From Bacteriovoracaceae bacterium (GTDB taxonomy: Bacteria > Bdellovibrionota > Bacteriovoracia > Bacteriovoracales > Bacteriovoracaceae): DNA of 64,000 nucleotides. Under the pieces are notes generated by a model. It worked only from the letters and a program-made list of their open reading frames with translations. It searched no databases and was not told where the DNA came from. Where the stretch lies: assembly GCA_013141065.1 (NCBI GenBank), contig JABFRR010000001.1, positions 174,633 through 238,632 on the forward strand, given 5' to 3'. A program made the translations under genes and the position numbers. Each line of letters begins with the position of its first letter. The stretch's first letter is position 1. Positions 20,248 to 28,010 of the stretch are shown here, piece by piece.

Positions 20248-21417
20248 TTGAAAATAAGAGCAGGTGCAAATATACAACAATCAACAGGTTATAAGGCATT
20301 TATACCTGAGTTGCTACCTCCACAAAATCCCGAACTTCAATTAAATCTAGAGTTAATAAATCTACTATCTCAGGCAGATCTGCGTCTTGGAAAACTAGTA
20401 GGTTTATCAACCATTATCAAAGACCCTGATCTTTTTGTTTATTTATATGTAAGAAAAGAAGCACTTTTAAGCTCTCAAATTGAAGGAACTCAATGCTCTC
20501 TTGAGGATCTTTTTGATTCAGAGGATTTGGCCCCTGGAGTTGAGTCCGCGAGTTTAGATATTAAAGAAGTTTCCAATTATGTATGGGCCATGAATAACGG
20601 TTTGGAAAAATTAAGCACTACACCAATATCCTCTAGACTATTAAAAGAGTTACATTACTTATTGTTAACCGGGACAAGGGGAGAAAATAAACAACCTGGT
20701 TCATTCAGGACTTCACAAAACTGGATAGGAAGACCTGGGGCTAATTTAAATACAGCAGATTTTGTACCTCCTCCACCGAATGAATTAGATAGACTCATGA
20801 GTAATTTGGAAAATTTTATTCACAACCATGATGATTTTCCCCCTCTAGTAAAAGTTGCATTAGTGCATGCCCAATTTGAGACTATTCACCCTTTCTTGGA
20901 CGGTAATGGAAGGCTAGGAAGACTACTAATAACTTTTCTCTTAGTCTCATGGGGTGTTTTAGATAAACCACTTTTGTATTTAAGTTATTTTTTTAAGGCC
21001 AACAGGACTGAATATTATAGTAGGCTCATGAATATTAGATTCAAGGGTGAATGGGAAGAATGGATTAAATTTTTCCTAAATGGCGTAATTGAATCTTCGG
21101 AAATGGCATCGACGGCGGCAATTGAAATTTTTAAACTTCATGAAGAGGATCGCCAAAAAATTCAAGCTAAAAATGTAAGAAACAATTTAATACTCATGAA
21201 GATTTTTGATGTGTTATGTAAACACCCTACCGTAACGGTTAAGGATCTTCAAAGATTGGCTGAAATTGAAACATATATCGCAACATCTAGATCAATAGTT
21301 CAACTTAAAGAGCTTGGTATTTTAAAAGAAATGAGTGGTGAAAAGAGAAATAAAAAATTTACCTATGAGAGTTATTTAAATATCCTAAAACGCGATACTG
21401 TAGGCGGTATGAATTAA
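20248..21417 (+). CDS. Fic-family protein with self-inhibitory motif and C-terminal winged helix
   Basis: A 389-residue protein. The Fic motif HPFLDGNGRLGR is complete at residues ~214-225, so AMP- (or other NMP-) transfer activity is expected. An inhibitory S-x3-E-G motif (SSQIEG) near residue 76 marks it as a class II, self-inhibited Fic protein. The last ~80 residues look like a winged helix (VTVKDLQRLAEIETYIATSRSIVQLKELGIL), as in the widespread ~380-residue Fic proteins. Start is TTG. It lies directly after wbuB and is followed 16 bases later by the first array repeat, so it is the first cassette-like gene. Confidence 0.88.
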   Translation: MKIRAGANIQQSTGYKAFIPELLPPQNPELQLNLELINLLSQADLRLGKLVGLSTIIKDPDLFVYLYVRKEALLSSQIEGTQCSLEDLFDSEDLAPGVESASLDIKEVSNYVWAMNNGLEKLSTTPISSRLLKELHYLLLTGTRGENKQPGSFRTSQNWIGRPGANLNTADFVPPPPNELDRLMSNLENFIHNHDDFPPLVKVALVHAQFETIHPFLDGNGRLGRLLITFLLVSWGVLDKPLLYLSYFFKANRTEYYSRLMNIRFKGEWEEWIKFFLNGVIESSEMASTAAIEIFKLHEEDRQKIQAKNVRNNLILMKIFDVLCKHPTVTVKDLQRLAEIETYIATSRSIVQLKELGILKEMSGEKRNKKFTYESYLNILKRDTVGGMN

Positions 21418-21432
21418 TGTCCGCTCAATTTT

Positions 21433-21452
21433 GTGCCAGCAGACTTAGGGTA
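21433..21452 (+). repeat. Cassette-boundary repeat 1
   Basis: Matches the consensus GTGCCAGCAGACTTAGGGTA exactly, 16 bases after the fic stop codon. Confidence 0.93.
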
Positions 21453-21647
21453 CAGCAAAGTATTAAGTAGTATATTCGTCTATTTTTCAAAGTACCTAGT
21501 TTAGCTATTTCTTCTGCTATAAATTTAAAATGAACACATTAAATTCTGCTTGGCTCCTTGAAAGTAGATGTGAAATATCATGTATTTATATTTTTTAAAA
21601 AAATAAGCCGGTTGAATTCTCTTAATCAAAGCAATAAGGTTAAAGAA

Positions 21648-22691
21648 ATGGAAAAAAGAGATAAAAATAATATTGTAAACGACCTGCAATACGGAGAAAT
21701 ACTGCTTTATCAGACAGCAGATGGAATAACTCGGGTTGAAGTTAAGGTTAAAGGCGAATCAGTCTGGCTGTCACTTAATCAAATGGCAGAGCTTTTTCAG
21801 AGAGATAAGTCTGTAATATCCAAGCATATTAAAAATGTATTTGAAGAGAACGAATTGACAGAGAGTCAAACTGTTGCAAAATTTGCAACAGTTCAGCTAG
21901 AGGGCTCTCATAGAGTTGAAAGGCAAATTGAGTACTTTAATCTCGATGTCATTATTTCGGTAGGCTATAGAGTCAAGTCGACGAGGGGAACTCAGTTTCG
22001 GATCTGGGCAACGCAACAGCTTCGAGATTATATTATTAAAGGTTTTGCCTTAGATGATAAGCGATTAAAAGAAGCCGGTAATGCTAACTATTTTGAAGAA
22101 CTCTTGGGTCGTATTCGAGATATCCGTTCTTCAGAAAAAATGTTTTGGAAAAAGGTGCTTGAGATTTATGCAACAAGCATCGATTATAACGCTAAGGCGA
22201 GTACATCTCAGGAATTTTTCTCTACAGTGCAAAATAAAATGCATTGGGCTGCTCATGGCCATACTGCAGCTGAAGTTATTTCTAAACGAAGTGATGCGAA
22301 TAAACCCAATATGGGATTGAGATCGTGGACTGGAGATAAACCTCAAAAATCTGATATTACTATCGCCAAAAATTATCTTAATGAAGATGAATTGAATTCA
22401 CTCAATCGTATCGTGAGTTTCTATCTAGATTTTGCTGAAATGCAAGCAATTGATAGGCGACCAATGTACATGAAGGATTGGATTACAAAACTAGACGATT
22501 TTCTACGTCTTAGTGATAAAGAAATCCTCGCTCATGCAGGTAAAATTTCTCACGAAGCTGCAGTGGCAAAAGCAGAATTAGAGTTTAAAAAATTTAATAC
22601 AATGGAAGGAAGTAATACAACGCCGGTGGAAGTTCACTTCGATGAAGCCATGAAAAAGGTGAATAGTGTTGCCAAGAAAGGATCAAAATGA
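21648..22691 (+). CDS. RhuM-family virulence/TA-like protein, copy 1
   Basis: A 347-residue cytosolic protein of the Virulence_RhuM family: GEILLYQTADG..RVEVKVKGESVWLSLNQMAELF near the N-terminus, then FNLDVIISVGYRVKS..GTQFRIWATQQL, a well-conserved core. Function of the family is not established; it is often found beside Fic and toxin-antitoxin genes. I chose the ATG at 21,648, conserved in copy 2 (25,574), over a longer start. The stop overlaps the WbpV-like start (ATGA), an odd union of a cassette gene with a sugar gene. Confidence 0.85.
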   Translation: MEKRDKNNIVNDLQYGEILLYQTADGITRVEVKVKGESVWLSLNQMAELFQRDKSVISKHIKNVFEENELTESQTVAKFATVQLEGSHRVERQIEYFNLDVIISVGYRVKSTRGTQFRIWATQQLRDYIIKGFALDDKRLKEAGNANYFEELLGRIRDIRSSEKMFWKKVLEIYATSIDYNAKASTSQEFFSTVQNKMHWAAHGHTAAEVISKRSDANKPNMGLRSWTGDKPQKSDITIAKNYLNEDELNSLNRIVSFYLDFAEMQAIDRRPMYMKDWITKLDDFLRLSDKEILAHAGKISHEAAVAKAELEFKKFNTMEGSNTTPVEVHFDEAMKKVNSVAKKGSK

Positions 22692-23596
22692 TTCACACAC
22701 CTAAAATATTCATCACTGGCGCAAATGGATTTGTAGGCTCAAATCTCATTAAGACACTCGGTGAAAAACACATTTCATTTGTGGCCGGAAGCCGTGAGGT
22801 CTACGGTGATATAACAACCCAAAAAAATTGGGAAGTGCTCCTGTCTGGATGTGATGTCGTCGTACACCTAGCAGCACGAGTTCATGTTATGGAAGAAACA
22901 TCACTTGATCCACTAGTGGCATTTAGAAAAATGAATGTCGAAGCAAGTGTTAATTTAGCCCGTGCCTCAAAACTAGCAGGTGTGAAAAGATTTATTTACA
23001 TTAGCAGCATAAAGGTTAACGGCGAAGAAACTTTTGAAAAACCTTTTTTAGCAAGCGATCCTCCAGCCCCTTTAGATCCCTATGGCATTTCAAAAATGGA
23101 AGCAGAAAACGAACTTCTAGCTCTCCATGAAAAGGGTGTTTTTGAAGTAGTTATTATTAGACCCCCCCTCGTCTATGGCCCAGGAGTAAAAGCTAATTTT
23201 GAAAAACTTTTTTGGCTTGTTAAAAAAGATTTACCACTACCTTTTGGATTAGTTAAAAATATTCGAAGCCTTGTGTCCGTTTTTAATTTAGTAGATTTAA
23301 TAATTCTTTGTTCAACACACGAAAAAGCTGGTGGAGAAATTTTCTTAGTTTCTGACGGGGTTGATTACAGTCTGAAAGACTTGATTGTTCTCATGGCAAA
23401 AGTAGAGGGAAAAACCCCTCACTTACTTCCCATTCCCACGGGACTAATGAAATTCGGAGCGACATTAATAGGAAAAAAAACATACGCCAATCGCTTATTT
23501 GGAAATCTCCATGTCGATATAAAAAAAACTCAATCCCTTCTTGATTGGAATCCCCCTCATACTTTTCTTTCCACTTTCGGGTGCCAGCAGACTTAG
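22688..23596 (+). CDS. wbpV: WbpV-like NAD-dependent epimerase, 3' end replaced by array repeat
   Basis: A 302-residue SDR: FITGANGFVGSNLI, HLAARVHVME, SSIKVNGEET, PYGISK (catalytic Y-x3-K) and RPPLVYGPGVK, as in WbpV/Gne-like 4-epimerases/reductases of FucNAc or QuiNAc O-antigens. The normal end (after DWNPPHTF) is lost: the frame runs into the repeat at 23,581 and its last residues, GCQQT, are encoded by the repeat itself. About 15 to 20 C-terminal residues are missing, so activity is uncertain. In related loci this gene follows wbuB directly. Confidence 0.85.
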   Translation: MIHTPKIFITGANGFVGSNLIKTLGEKHISFVAGSREVYGDITTQKNWEVLLSGCDVVVHLAARVHVMEETSLDPLVAFRKMNVEASVNLARASKLAGVKRFIYISSIKVNGEETFEKPFLASDPPAPLDPYGISKMEAENELLALHEKGVFEVVIIRPPLVYGPGVKANFEKLFWLVKKDLPLPFGLVKNIRSLVSVFNLVDLIILCSTHEKAGGEIFLVSDGVDYSLKDLIVLMAKVEGKTPHLLPIPTGLMKFGATLIGKKTYANRLFGNLHVDIKKTQSLLDWNPPHTFLSTFGCQQT

Positions 23597-23600
23597 GGTA
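23581..23600 (+). repeat. Cassette-boundary repeat 2
   Basis: Exact consensus. It lies inside the WbpV-like frame and supplies its stop codon (the TAG of ACTTAG). Confidence 0.93.
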
Positions 23601-23735
23601 GAGCTCGTGCATAAGTCTTAATTCAAGAATTGATTTCTAAGATTTTAAAATTTGAATATCTTATTATCAAAAAAGCTCAATATCTGATAACAAGAGAATC
23701 CTTGTTTACAAAAAATGACATCAAATGATAATTAA

Positions 23736-23784
23736 CAAACGCAGTTTGAACAGAAGCTCATTAGTCTTCTAGAAGATGAGTTTC
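23736..23784 (+). pseudogene. Relic of the wbuB 3' end
   Basis: Forty-nine bases match bases 20,108-20,159 of wbuB with one substitution and one 3-base deletion, but nothing else of the gene is present. Just upstream (23,655-23,700) are palindrome-like TTATTATC and GATAAC motifs resembling the wbuB-fic spacer. A scar of recombination. Confidence 0.85.
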
Positions 23785-23860
23785 GCTTCACTAATTTTTA
23801 ATTTTCAACTTGTGGTTTGAAGTTGCATGAGAGAATGTTAATTGGTGGATTTATATAAAG

Positions 23861-23925
23861 AGGTAACCCCGGCATCATGTCTAAGACAGAGGAACACCGA
23901 GGCTTTCTTAGTTAGTATCGGCTAT
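23861..23925 (+). ncRNA. Probable abiF-type structured RNA upstream of the Abi gene
   Basis: The leader of the Abi gene contains a compact, C/G-rich segment in an AT-rich spacer: GGTAACCCCGGC, then CTAAGA pairing with TCTTAG (23,881-23,886 with 23,906-23,911) around GGAACACCGAGGC, with CCGG.AT able to pair with GTATCGG. A TATATAAAG -10-like box is at 23,853. Structured abiF RNAs have been described upstream of abiF genes; the resemblance here is from memory of that motif, not from a covariance search. Confidence 0.5.
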
Positions 23926-23949
23926 TTACAGAAATAAATCAAGGTTTAT

Positions 23950-24639
23950 ATGGCAGAAAAAATACCAAATTATCCTAGCATTTTCGATAGCTTGACTGCT
24001 GATAGACTTGAAAAGTTTAGGAAGAATGGCCCGTTAACATATAGTGATCACGAGACGATTCAAAGATATTTTTACAATATTGAAATTTCATCTGAGATAA
24101 ATAAAGCAATACATATCCTAGAAGTAGTTCTACGAAATCAAATATCTAAAGAATGGAATGCATTTTTAGTAGTTACAAACTGGCCAATGAGCAAGCAGGG
24201 AATCGCCTTAGGTGGAAAATATCAAACAATGCATGACAAAATTGATCAGGCCGTAGCGAGGATCGGAGGTAGTGCAAAAAATGGGCAAGTGATTGCAGAG
24301 CTTTCATTAGGTTTTTGGATTCATTTATTTGATTCCAAGTTTGATGTTAAAAATATCAAACTGATTAAAGGAATATTTCCTTATCGATCTGAGTGGAATA
24401 AGGCTTTAACTGTTGAGATTAAAAATATTCGAATTGATTTAGGAACCATCGCAAATTTAAGAAATCGAATAGCTCATCACGAACCTATATTTCATCAACG
24501 TGATTTAAATCAAAAGTATGATTTAATCTTACGTTACATTTCAGAAATAAATCCTTCTTGTCTCGACCTGGTCGAACATACTGCTTATACTCGTTTGCGC
24601 ACTAATGGATGGCAAAACATTCTATTTCCTTTTCCCTAG
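23950..24639 (+). CDS. Abi-family HEPN-like protein
   Basis: A 229-residue protein of the Abi_2/AbiF-like group. The C-terminal NLRNRIAHHEPIF contains R171-x4-H176, the HEPN ribonuclease signature, and GFWIHLF is the usual central motif. Members act as abortive-infection toxins, probably cleaving RNA. No protein antitoxin is encoded with it, but a structured RNA lies immediately upstream. The cassette is bounded by repeats 2 and 3; the stop codon is 3 bases before repeat 3. Confidence 0.82.
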   Translation: MAEKIPNYPSIFDSLTADRLEKFRKNGPLTYSDHETIQRYFYNIEISSEINKAIHILEVVLRNQISKEWNAFLVVTNWPMSKQGIALGGKYQTMHDKIDQAVARIGGSAKNGQVIAELSLGFWIHLFDSKFDVKNIKLIKGIFPYRSEWNKALTVEIKNIRIDLGTIANLRNRIAHHEPIFHQRDLNQKYDLILRYISEINPSCLDLVEHTAYTRLRTNGWQNILFPFP

Positions 24640-24642
24640 TCA

Positions 24643-24662
24643 GTGCCAGCAGACTTAGGGTA
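24643..24662 (+). repeat. Cassette-boundary repeat 3
   Basis: Exact consensus, 3 bases after the Abi stop codon. The next 12 bases (GAGCTCGTGCAT) are shared with repeat 2. Confidence 0.93.
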
Positions 24663-24807
24663 GAGCTCGTGCATTATTCAAAAAGAAATTTTTGAAAATC
24701 TAACTATCAAATTTTAATTTCGCTATTTATTGACCTTAAAAAAATCAAGACTTTGTCTTTTTCTACTTTGATTTAATATTGCAAATTAACTAGCAGGGAG
24801 AAATTAT

Positions 24808-24834
24808 ATGGATAATCATACATATAAATGTTAA
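24808..24834 (+). CDS. Eight-codon leader peptide before brnT, copy 1
   Basis: A tiny frame encoding MDNHTYKC follows a good ribosome site (CAGGGAG). Its TAA is 3 bases before the brnT ATG, which itself has no ribosome site. The same arrangement is kept in the second cassette (27,164). It probably couples translation of brnT. Confidence 0.6.
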   Translation: MDNHTYKC

Positions 24835-24837
24835 TCT

Positions 24838-25122
24838 ATGAAGGTAGAGTTTGGCCAATTTATTTGGGATTATGAGAAAGAACAGATTAATATTACTAAG
24901 CATGGAATTGATTTCTTTTATGCCTGCAAAGTATTTAAAGATCCCCAAAGGCTAGTTCTTTTAGACGAAAAGCATTCAGTTGAAGAGGATCGTTATTTTT
25001 GTATTGGCAAAGTGAAAGATTCTGTAATGACAGTGCGTTTTACGATAAGAGGGAATCAAATCAGAATTATTGGAGCAGGTTTTTGGAGATTAGGTAAGAA
25101 AATTTATGAAAAAAAAAGTTAA
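24838..25122 (+). CDS. brnT: BrnT-family ribonuclease toxin, copy 1
   Basis: A 94-residue protein with the BrnT pattern: F.WD..K...N..KHGIDFF.A..VF at residues 8-33, a central EEDRYFCIG strand and IRIIGAGFWR at the C-terminus. BrnT toxins have a RelE-like fold and block growth by cutting RNA. It overlaps its antitoxin gene by 17 bases. The ATG lacks a ribosome site and probably depends on the upstream 8-codon frame. Confidence 0.82.
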   Translation: MKVEFGQFIWDYEKEQINITKHGIDFFYACKVFKDPQRLVLLDEKHSVEEDRYFCIGKVKDSVMTVRFTIRGNQIRIIGAGFWRLGKKIYEKKS

Positions 25123-25357
25123 GTATTCAAATAAGTTTGGAAAAGAACAAAAAATAGATGGTAAAAATTTAAAAATTATTAAAGATTTTTTACCTTCTCC
25201 AGATGAGCTTTTTTTAAAAGAGGAAAAAGTAAAAATTACAATCGAAGTAGATGTTGAAACTTATCAATTTTTTCAAAAGCTAGCTTTGTCATTTAATAAA
25301 AAATATCAGCCACTGATGAGAGAGATTTTAAAACAGTATGCACGGAAATATCGTTAA
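25106..25357 (+). CDS. brnA: BrnA-like/CopG-type antitoxin, copy 1
   Basis: An 83-residue basic protein with a C-terminal ribbon-helix-helix-like segment (VKITIEVDVETYQFFQKLALSFNKKYQPLMREILKQYA). It is the expected DNA-binding antitoxin of the preceding BrnT. Translation starts inside the toxin gene. The stop is 2 bases before repeat 4. Confidence 0.75.
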   Translation: MKKKVKYSNKFGKEQKIDGKNLKIIKDFLPSPDELFLKEEKVKITIEVDVETYQFFQKLALSFNKKYQPLMREILKQYARKYR

Positions 25358-25359
25358 AT

Positions 25360-25379
25360 GTGCCAGCAGACTTAGGGTA
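25360..25379 (+). repeat. Cassette-boundary repeat 4
   Basis: Exact consensus, 2 bases after the antitoxin stop. The bases that follow match those after repeat 1, so the RhuM cassette was copied together with its left repeat. Confidence 0.93.
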
Positions 25380-25573
25380 CAACAAAGTGTTAAGTAGTTT
25401 ATTGTCTATTTATCAAAGTACTTAGTTTAGCTATTTCTTCTATTGAAAATTTAAAATAAACACATTAAATTCTGCTTGGATCCTTGAAGGTAGATGTGAA
25501 ATATCATGTATTTATAATTTTTAAATAAATAAGCCGGTTGAATTCTCTTAATCAAAGCAATAAGGTTAAAGAA

Positions 25574-26608
25574 ATGGAAAAAAGAGATAAAGATAATAGT
25601 ATAAATGATCTGCGTTATGGAGAAATTCTACTATATCAGACAGCTGATGGAATAACTCGCGTTGAGGTTAAGGTTAAAGATGAATCAGTATGGCTGTCGC
25701 TTAATCAAATGGCAGAGCTTTTCCAGAGAGATAAGTCTGTAATATCCAAGCACATTAAAAATGTCTTTGTAGAGAACGAACTCAGTGCGAATTCAGTTGT
25801 TGCAAAATATGCAACAACTGCTTCAGATGGAAAAACATATCAAGTTGATTACTTTAATCTCGATGTCATCATTTCAGTAGGGTACCGAGTCAAGTCCATG
25901 AGAGGAACTCAATTTCGGATCTGGGCAACGCAACAGCTTCGAGATTATATTATTAAGGGTTTTGCCTTAGATGATAAGCGATTAAAAGAAGCCGGTAATG
26001 TTAACTATTTTGAGGAGCTCTTAGGTCGAATTCGAGATATCCGTTCTTCTGAAAAAATGTTTTGGAAAAAGGTGCTTGAGATTTATGCAACAAGCATCGA
26101 TTATAGCGCTAAGGCCAGCGCATCTCAGGAATTTTTCTCAACTGTGCAAAATAAAATGCATTGGGCTGCTCATGGCCATACTGCCGCGGAAGTTATTTCA
26201 AAACGAAGTGATGCGAATAAACCCAATATGGGATTGAGATCGTGGACTGGAGATCAACCTCAAAAATCAGATATTACTATCGCCAAAAATTATCTTTATG
26301 AAGATGAATTAAATACTCTCAATCGTATCGTGAGTTTCTATTTAGATTTTGCTGAAATGCAAGCAATTGATAGGCGACCAATGTACATGAAGGATTGGAT
26401 TACAAAACTAGACGATTTTCTACGTCTTAGTGATAAAGAAATCCTCGCTCATGCAGGTAAAATTTCTCACGAAGCTGCAGTGGCAAAAGCAGAATTAGAG
26501 TTTAAAAAATTTAATACAATGGAAGGAAACAATAAATCGCCAGTAGAAGTTCACTTTGATGAAGCCATGAAAAAGGTGAATAGTGTCACAAGTAAAAAAG
26601 AAAAATAA
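25574..26608 (+). CDS. RhuM-family protein, copy 2
   Basis: A 344-residue near-duplicate of the protein at 21,648, over 90 percent identical by eye, including ~190 bases of upstream sequence. Differences concentrate in residues ~60-90: copy 1 has ENELTESQTVAKFATVQ, copy 2 has ENELSANSVVAKYATTAS, and the lengths differ. It stands alone between repeats 4 and 5. Confidence 0.85.
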   Translation: MEKRDKDNSINDLRYGEILLYQTADGITRVEVKVKDESVWLSLNQMAELFQRDKSVISKHIKNVFVENELSANSVVAKYATTASDGKTYQVDYFNLDVIISVGYRVKSMRGTQFRIWATQQLRDYIIKGFALDDKRLKEAGNVNYFEELLGRIRDIRSSEKMFWKKVLEIYATSIDYSAKASASQEFFSTVQNKMHWAAHGHTAAEVISKRSDANKPNMGLRSWTGDQPQKSDITIAKNYLYEDELNTLNRIVSFYLDFAEMQAIDRRPMYMKDWITKLDDFLRLSDKEILAHAGKISHEAAVAKAELEFKKFNTMEGNNKSPVEVHFDEAMKKVNSVTSKKEK

Positions 26609-26613
26609 ATTCA

Positions 26614-26633
26614 GTGCCAGCAGACTTAGGGTT
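26614..26633 (+). repeat. Cassette-boundary repeat 5
   Basis: One mismatch from consensus (final A is T), 5 bases after the RhuM copy 2 stop. Confidence 0.92.
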
Positions 26634-26652
26634 GAGAAATAAGAGAAGAAAA

Positions 26653-26678
26653 GAGCTGACGGCTAGCGCCGTCAGCTC
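26653..26678. terminator. GCCGTCAG hairpin 1
   Basis: Perfect 11-base stem (GAGCTGACGGC / GCCGTCAGCTC) with loop TAGC, 19 bases after repeat 5. It lacks a long T tract. The same hairpin core occurs after repeats 11 and 21. Confidence 0.65.
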
Positions 26679-26980
26679 ATGCACAATGTGGACATTCAGA
26701 GAGTAAAATTGAAATTATTCTAGAATTTGAACAAATTGTTGCAAAGAAAATAGATTTAACAATATGAAAAATACCTTACAAATTGTTTCGGCAACATACA
26801 TTAATGATTATAAGCTAAACATTACTTTTAATGATGGTTTTGTTGGTATCGTAGACTTTTCCTTTTATCTTAATAAATCATTAAATCCATCAATTAGAAT
26901 TTTTCTTGATTTAAAAAAATTTAAGTCCTTTCAAGTTAAAACGGCCAATTACTGTGGGGGATTATGAACTTATATTTCCG
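26679..26980 (+). pseudogene. Decayed DUF4160/DUF2442 cassette
   Basis: Bases 26,679-26,760 encode only HAQCGHSESKIEI..., an internal piece of a DUF4160 protein. Bases 26,764-26,967 encode the first ~60 residues of a DUF2442 protein (LQIVSATYINDYKLNITFNDG) before a frameshift near TATGGGG. The intact version of the pair is at 42,677-43,224. Confidence 0.75.
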
Positions 26981-26997
26981 TTACTAACCTCAGGACT

Positions 26998-27017
26998 GTG
27001 CCAGCAGACTTAGGGTA
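26998..27017 (+). repeat. Cassette-boundary repeat 6
   Basis: Exact consensus, after the decayed DUF2442 frame. Confidence 0.93.
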
Positions 27018-27163
27018 GCAAAAATGCGTTAATTAAAAATCAGTATTTGAAAACCTAATTATCAAATTTTTAATTCATTATTCAATTGGCCATAAAGAAA
27101 TCAAGACTCTGGCAGTTGCAACTTTATTTTGATATTGCAAATTTACCAGCAGGGAGAAATTAT

Positions 27164-27190
27164 ATGGATAATTATACATATAAATGTTAA
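27164..27190 (+). CDS. Eight-codon leader peptide before brnT, copy 2
   Basis: Encodes MDNYTYKC after CAGGGAG, with the same length, spacing and 3-base gap to brnT as copy 1. One amino-acid change (H to Y) between copies. Confidence 0.6.
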   Translation: MDNYTYKC

Positions 27191-27193
27191 TCT

Positions 27194-27478
27194 ATGAAGG
27201 TAGAATTTGGTCAATTTATTTGGGATTATGAGAAAGAACAGATTAATATTACTAAGCATGGAATTGATTTTTTTTATGCCTGCAAAGTATTTAAAGATCA
27301 CTGCAGGCTTGTTTTAAGAGACGAAAAGCATTCAGCTGGTGAAGATCGTTATTTTTGTATTGGCAAAGTAGAAGAAACTGTAACGACAGTTAGGTTTACC
27401 ATAAGAGGGAATCAAATCAGAATTATTGGAGCAGGGTTTTGGAGATTAGGTAAGAAAATTTATGAAGAAAAAAGTTAA
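27194..27478 (+). CDS. brnT: BrnT-family toxin, copy 2
   Basis: Ninety-four residues, close to copy 1 and differing mainly around residues 34-48 and 59-65 (for example DHCRLVLRDEKHSAGED). The KHGIDFFYACKVF and IRIIGAGFWR motifs are unchanged. Leader peptide, spacing and 17-base overlap with the antitoxin gene are also kept, so this is a duplicated cassette under mild divergence. Confidence 0.82.
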   Translation: MKVEFGQFIWDYEKEQINITKHGIDFFYACKVFKDHCRLVLRDEKHSAGEDRYFCIGKVEETVTTVRFTIRGNQIRIIGAGFWRLGKKIYEEKS

Positions 27479-27728
27479 GTATTCAAATAAGTTTGGAAAA
27501 GAACAAAAAATTGATGGTAAAAATTTAAAAATCATTAAAGATTTTTTACCTTCTCCTGATGAGCTTTTTTTAAAAGAGGAAAAAGTAAAAATCACGATAG
27601 AGGTAGATGTCGAAACTTATCAGTTTTTTCAAAAGCTAGCTTTGTCATTTAATAAAAAATATCAGCCACTGATGAGAGAGATTTTGAAACAGTATGCACG
27701 GAAGTATAAAAGTCGCTTGGCGTCTTAA
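27462..27728 (+). CDS. brnA: BrnA-like antitoxin, copy 2
   Basis: Eighty-eight residues, identical in protein sequence to copy 1 over the first 82 residues despite many silent base changes, then five extra residues (SRLAS region). The silent divergence with conserved protein suggests selection to keep the antitoxin working. The stop is 9 bases before repeat 7. Confidence 0.78.
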   Translation: MKKKVKYSNKFGKEQKIDGKNLKIIKDFLPSPDELFLKEEKVKITIEVDVETYQFFQKLALSFNKKYQPLMREILKQYARKYKSRLAS

Positions 27729-27737
27729 TTCTTAAAA

Positions 27738-27757
27738 GTGCCAGCAAACTTAGGGCA
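27738..27757 (+). repeat. Cassette-boundary repeat 7 (variant)
   Basis: GTGCCAGCAAACTTAGGGCA, two mismatches. The following 250 bases to 28,010 hold no gene other than the promoter noted next. Confidence 0.88.
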
Positions 27758-27969
27758 ATGAAATTCAGATATCTAAATTTCAGCAAATATTACCAAAATA
27801 GTATTTTCATATAAAAACCAATATCTTTTAGAATTAGAGATTAATATTCATTATAAAGTTATTTCAAATCTTGAAATAAAAAAGCCAATTGCATACAAAA
27901 ATTAAGCACTTAATTTAGAACTATTGAGCTCTAACCTAGCAAGTTCATCATTGGCATAATTAATGCCTA

Positions 27970-27998
27970 TTGACAAAAAGTAGCCCGCGGGCTACACT
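27970..27998 (+). promoter_or_regulatory. Promoter with embedded operator for the 28,011 TA module
   Basis: TTGACA (27,970-27,975), a 17-base spacer and TACACT (27,993-27,998). The spacer and -10 contain a perfect 16-base palindrome GTAGCCCGCGGGCTAC (27,980-27,995), a likely autoregulation site for the HigA-like antitoxin. Confidence 0.75.
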
Positions 27999-28010
27999 AT
28001 AGGAGGAGGC

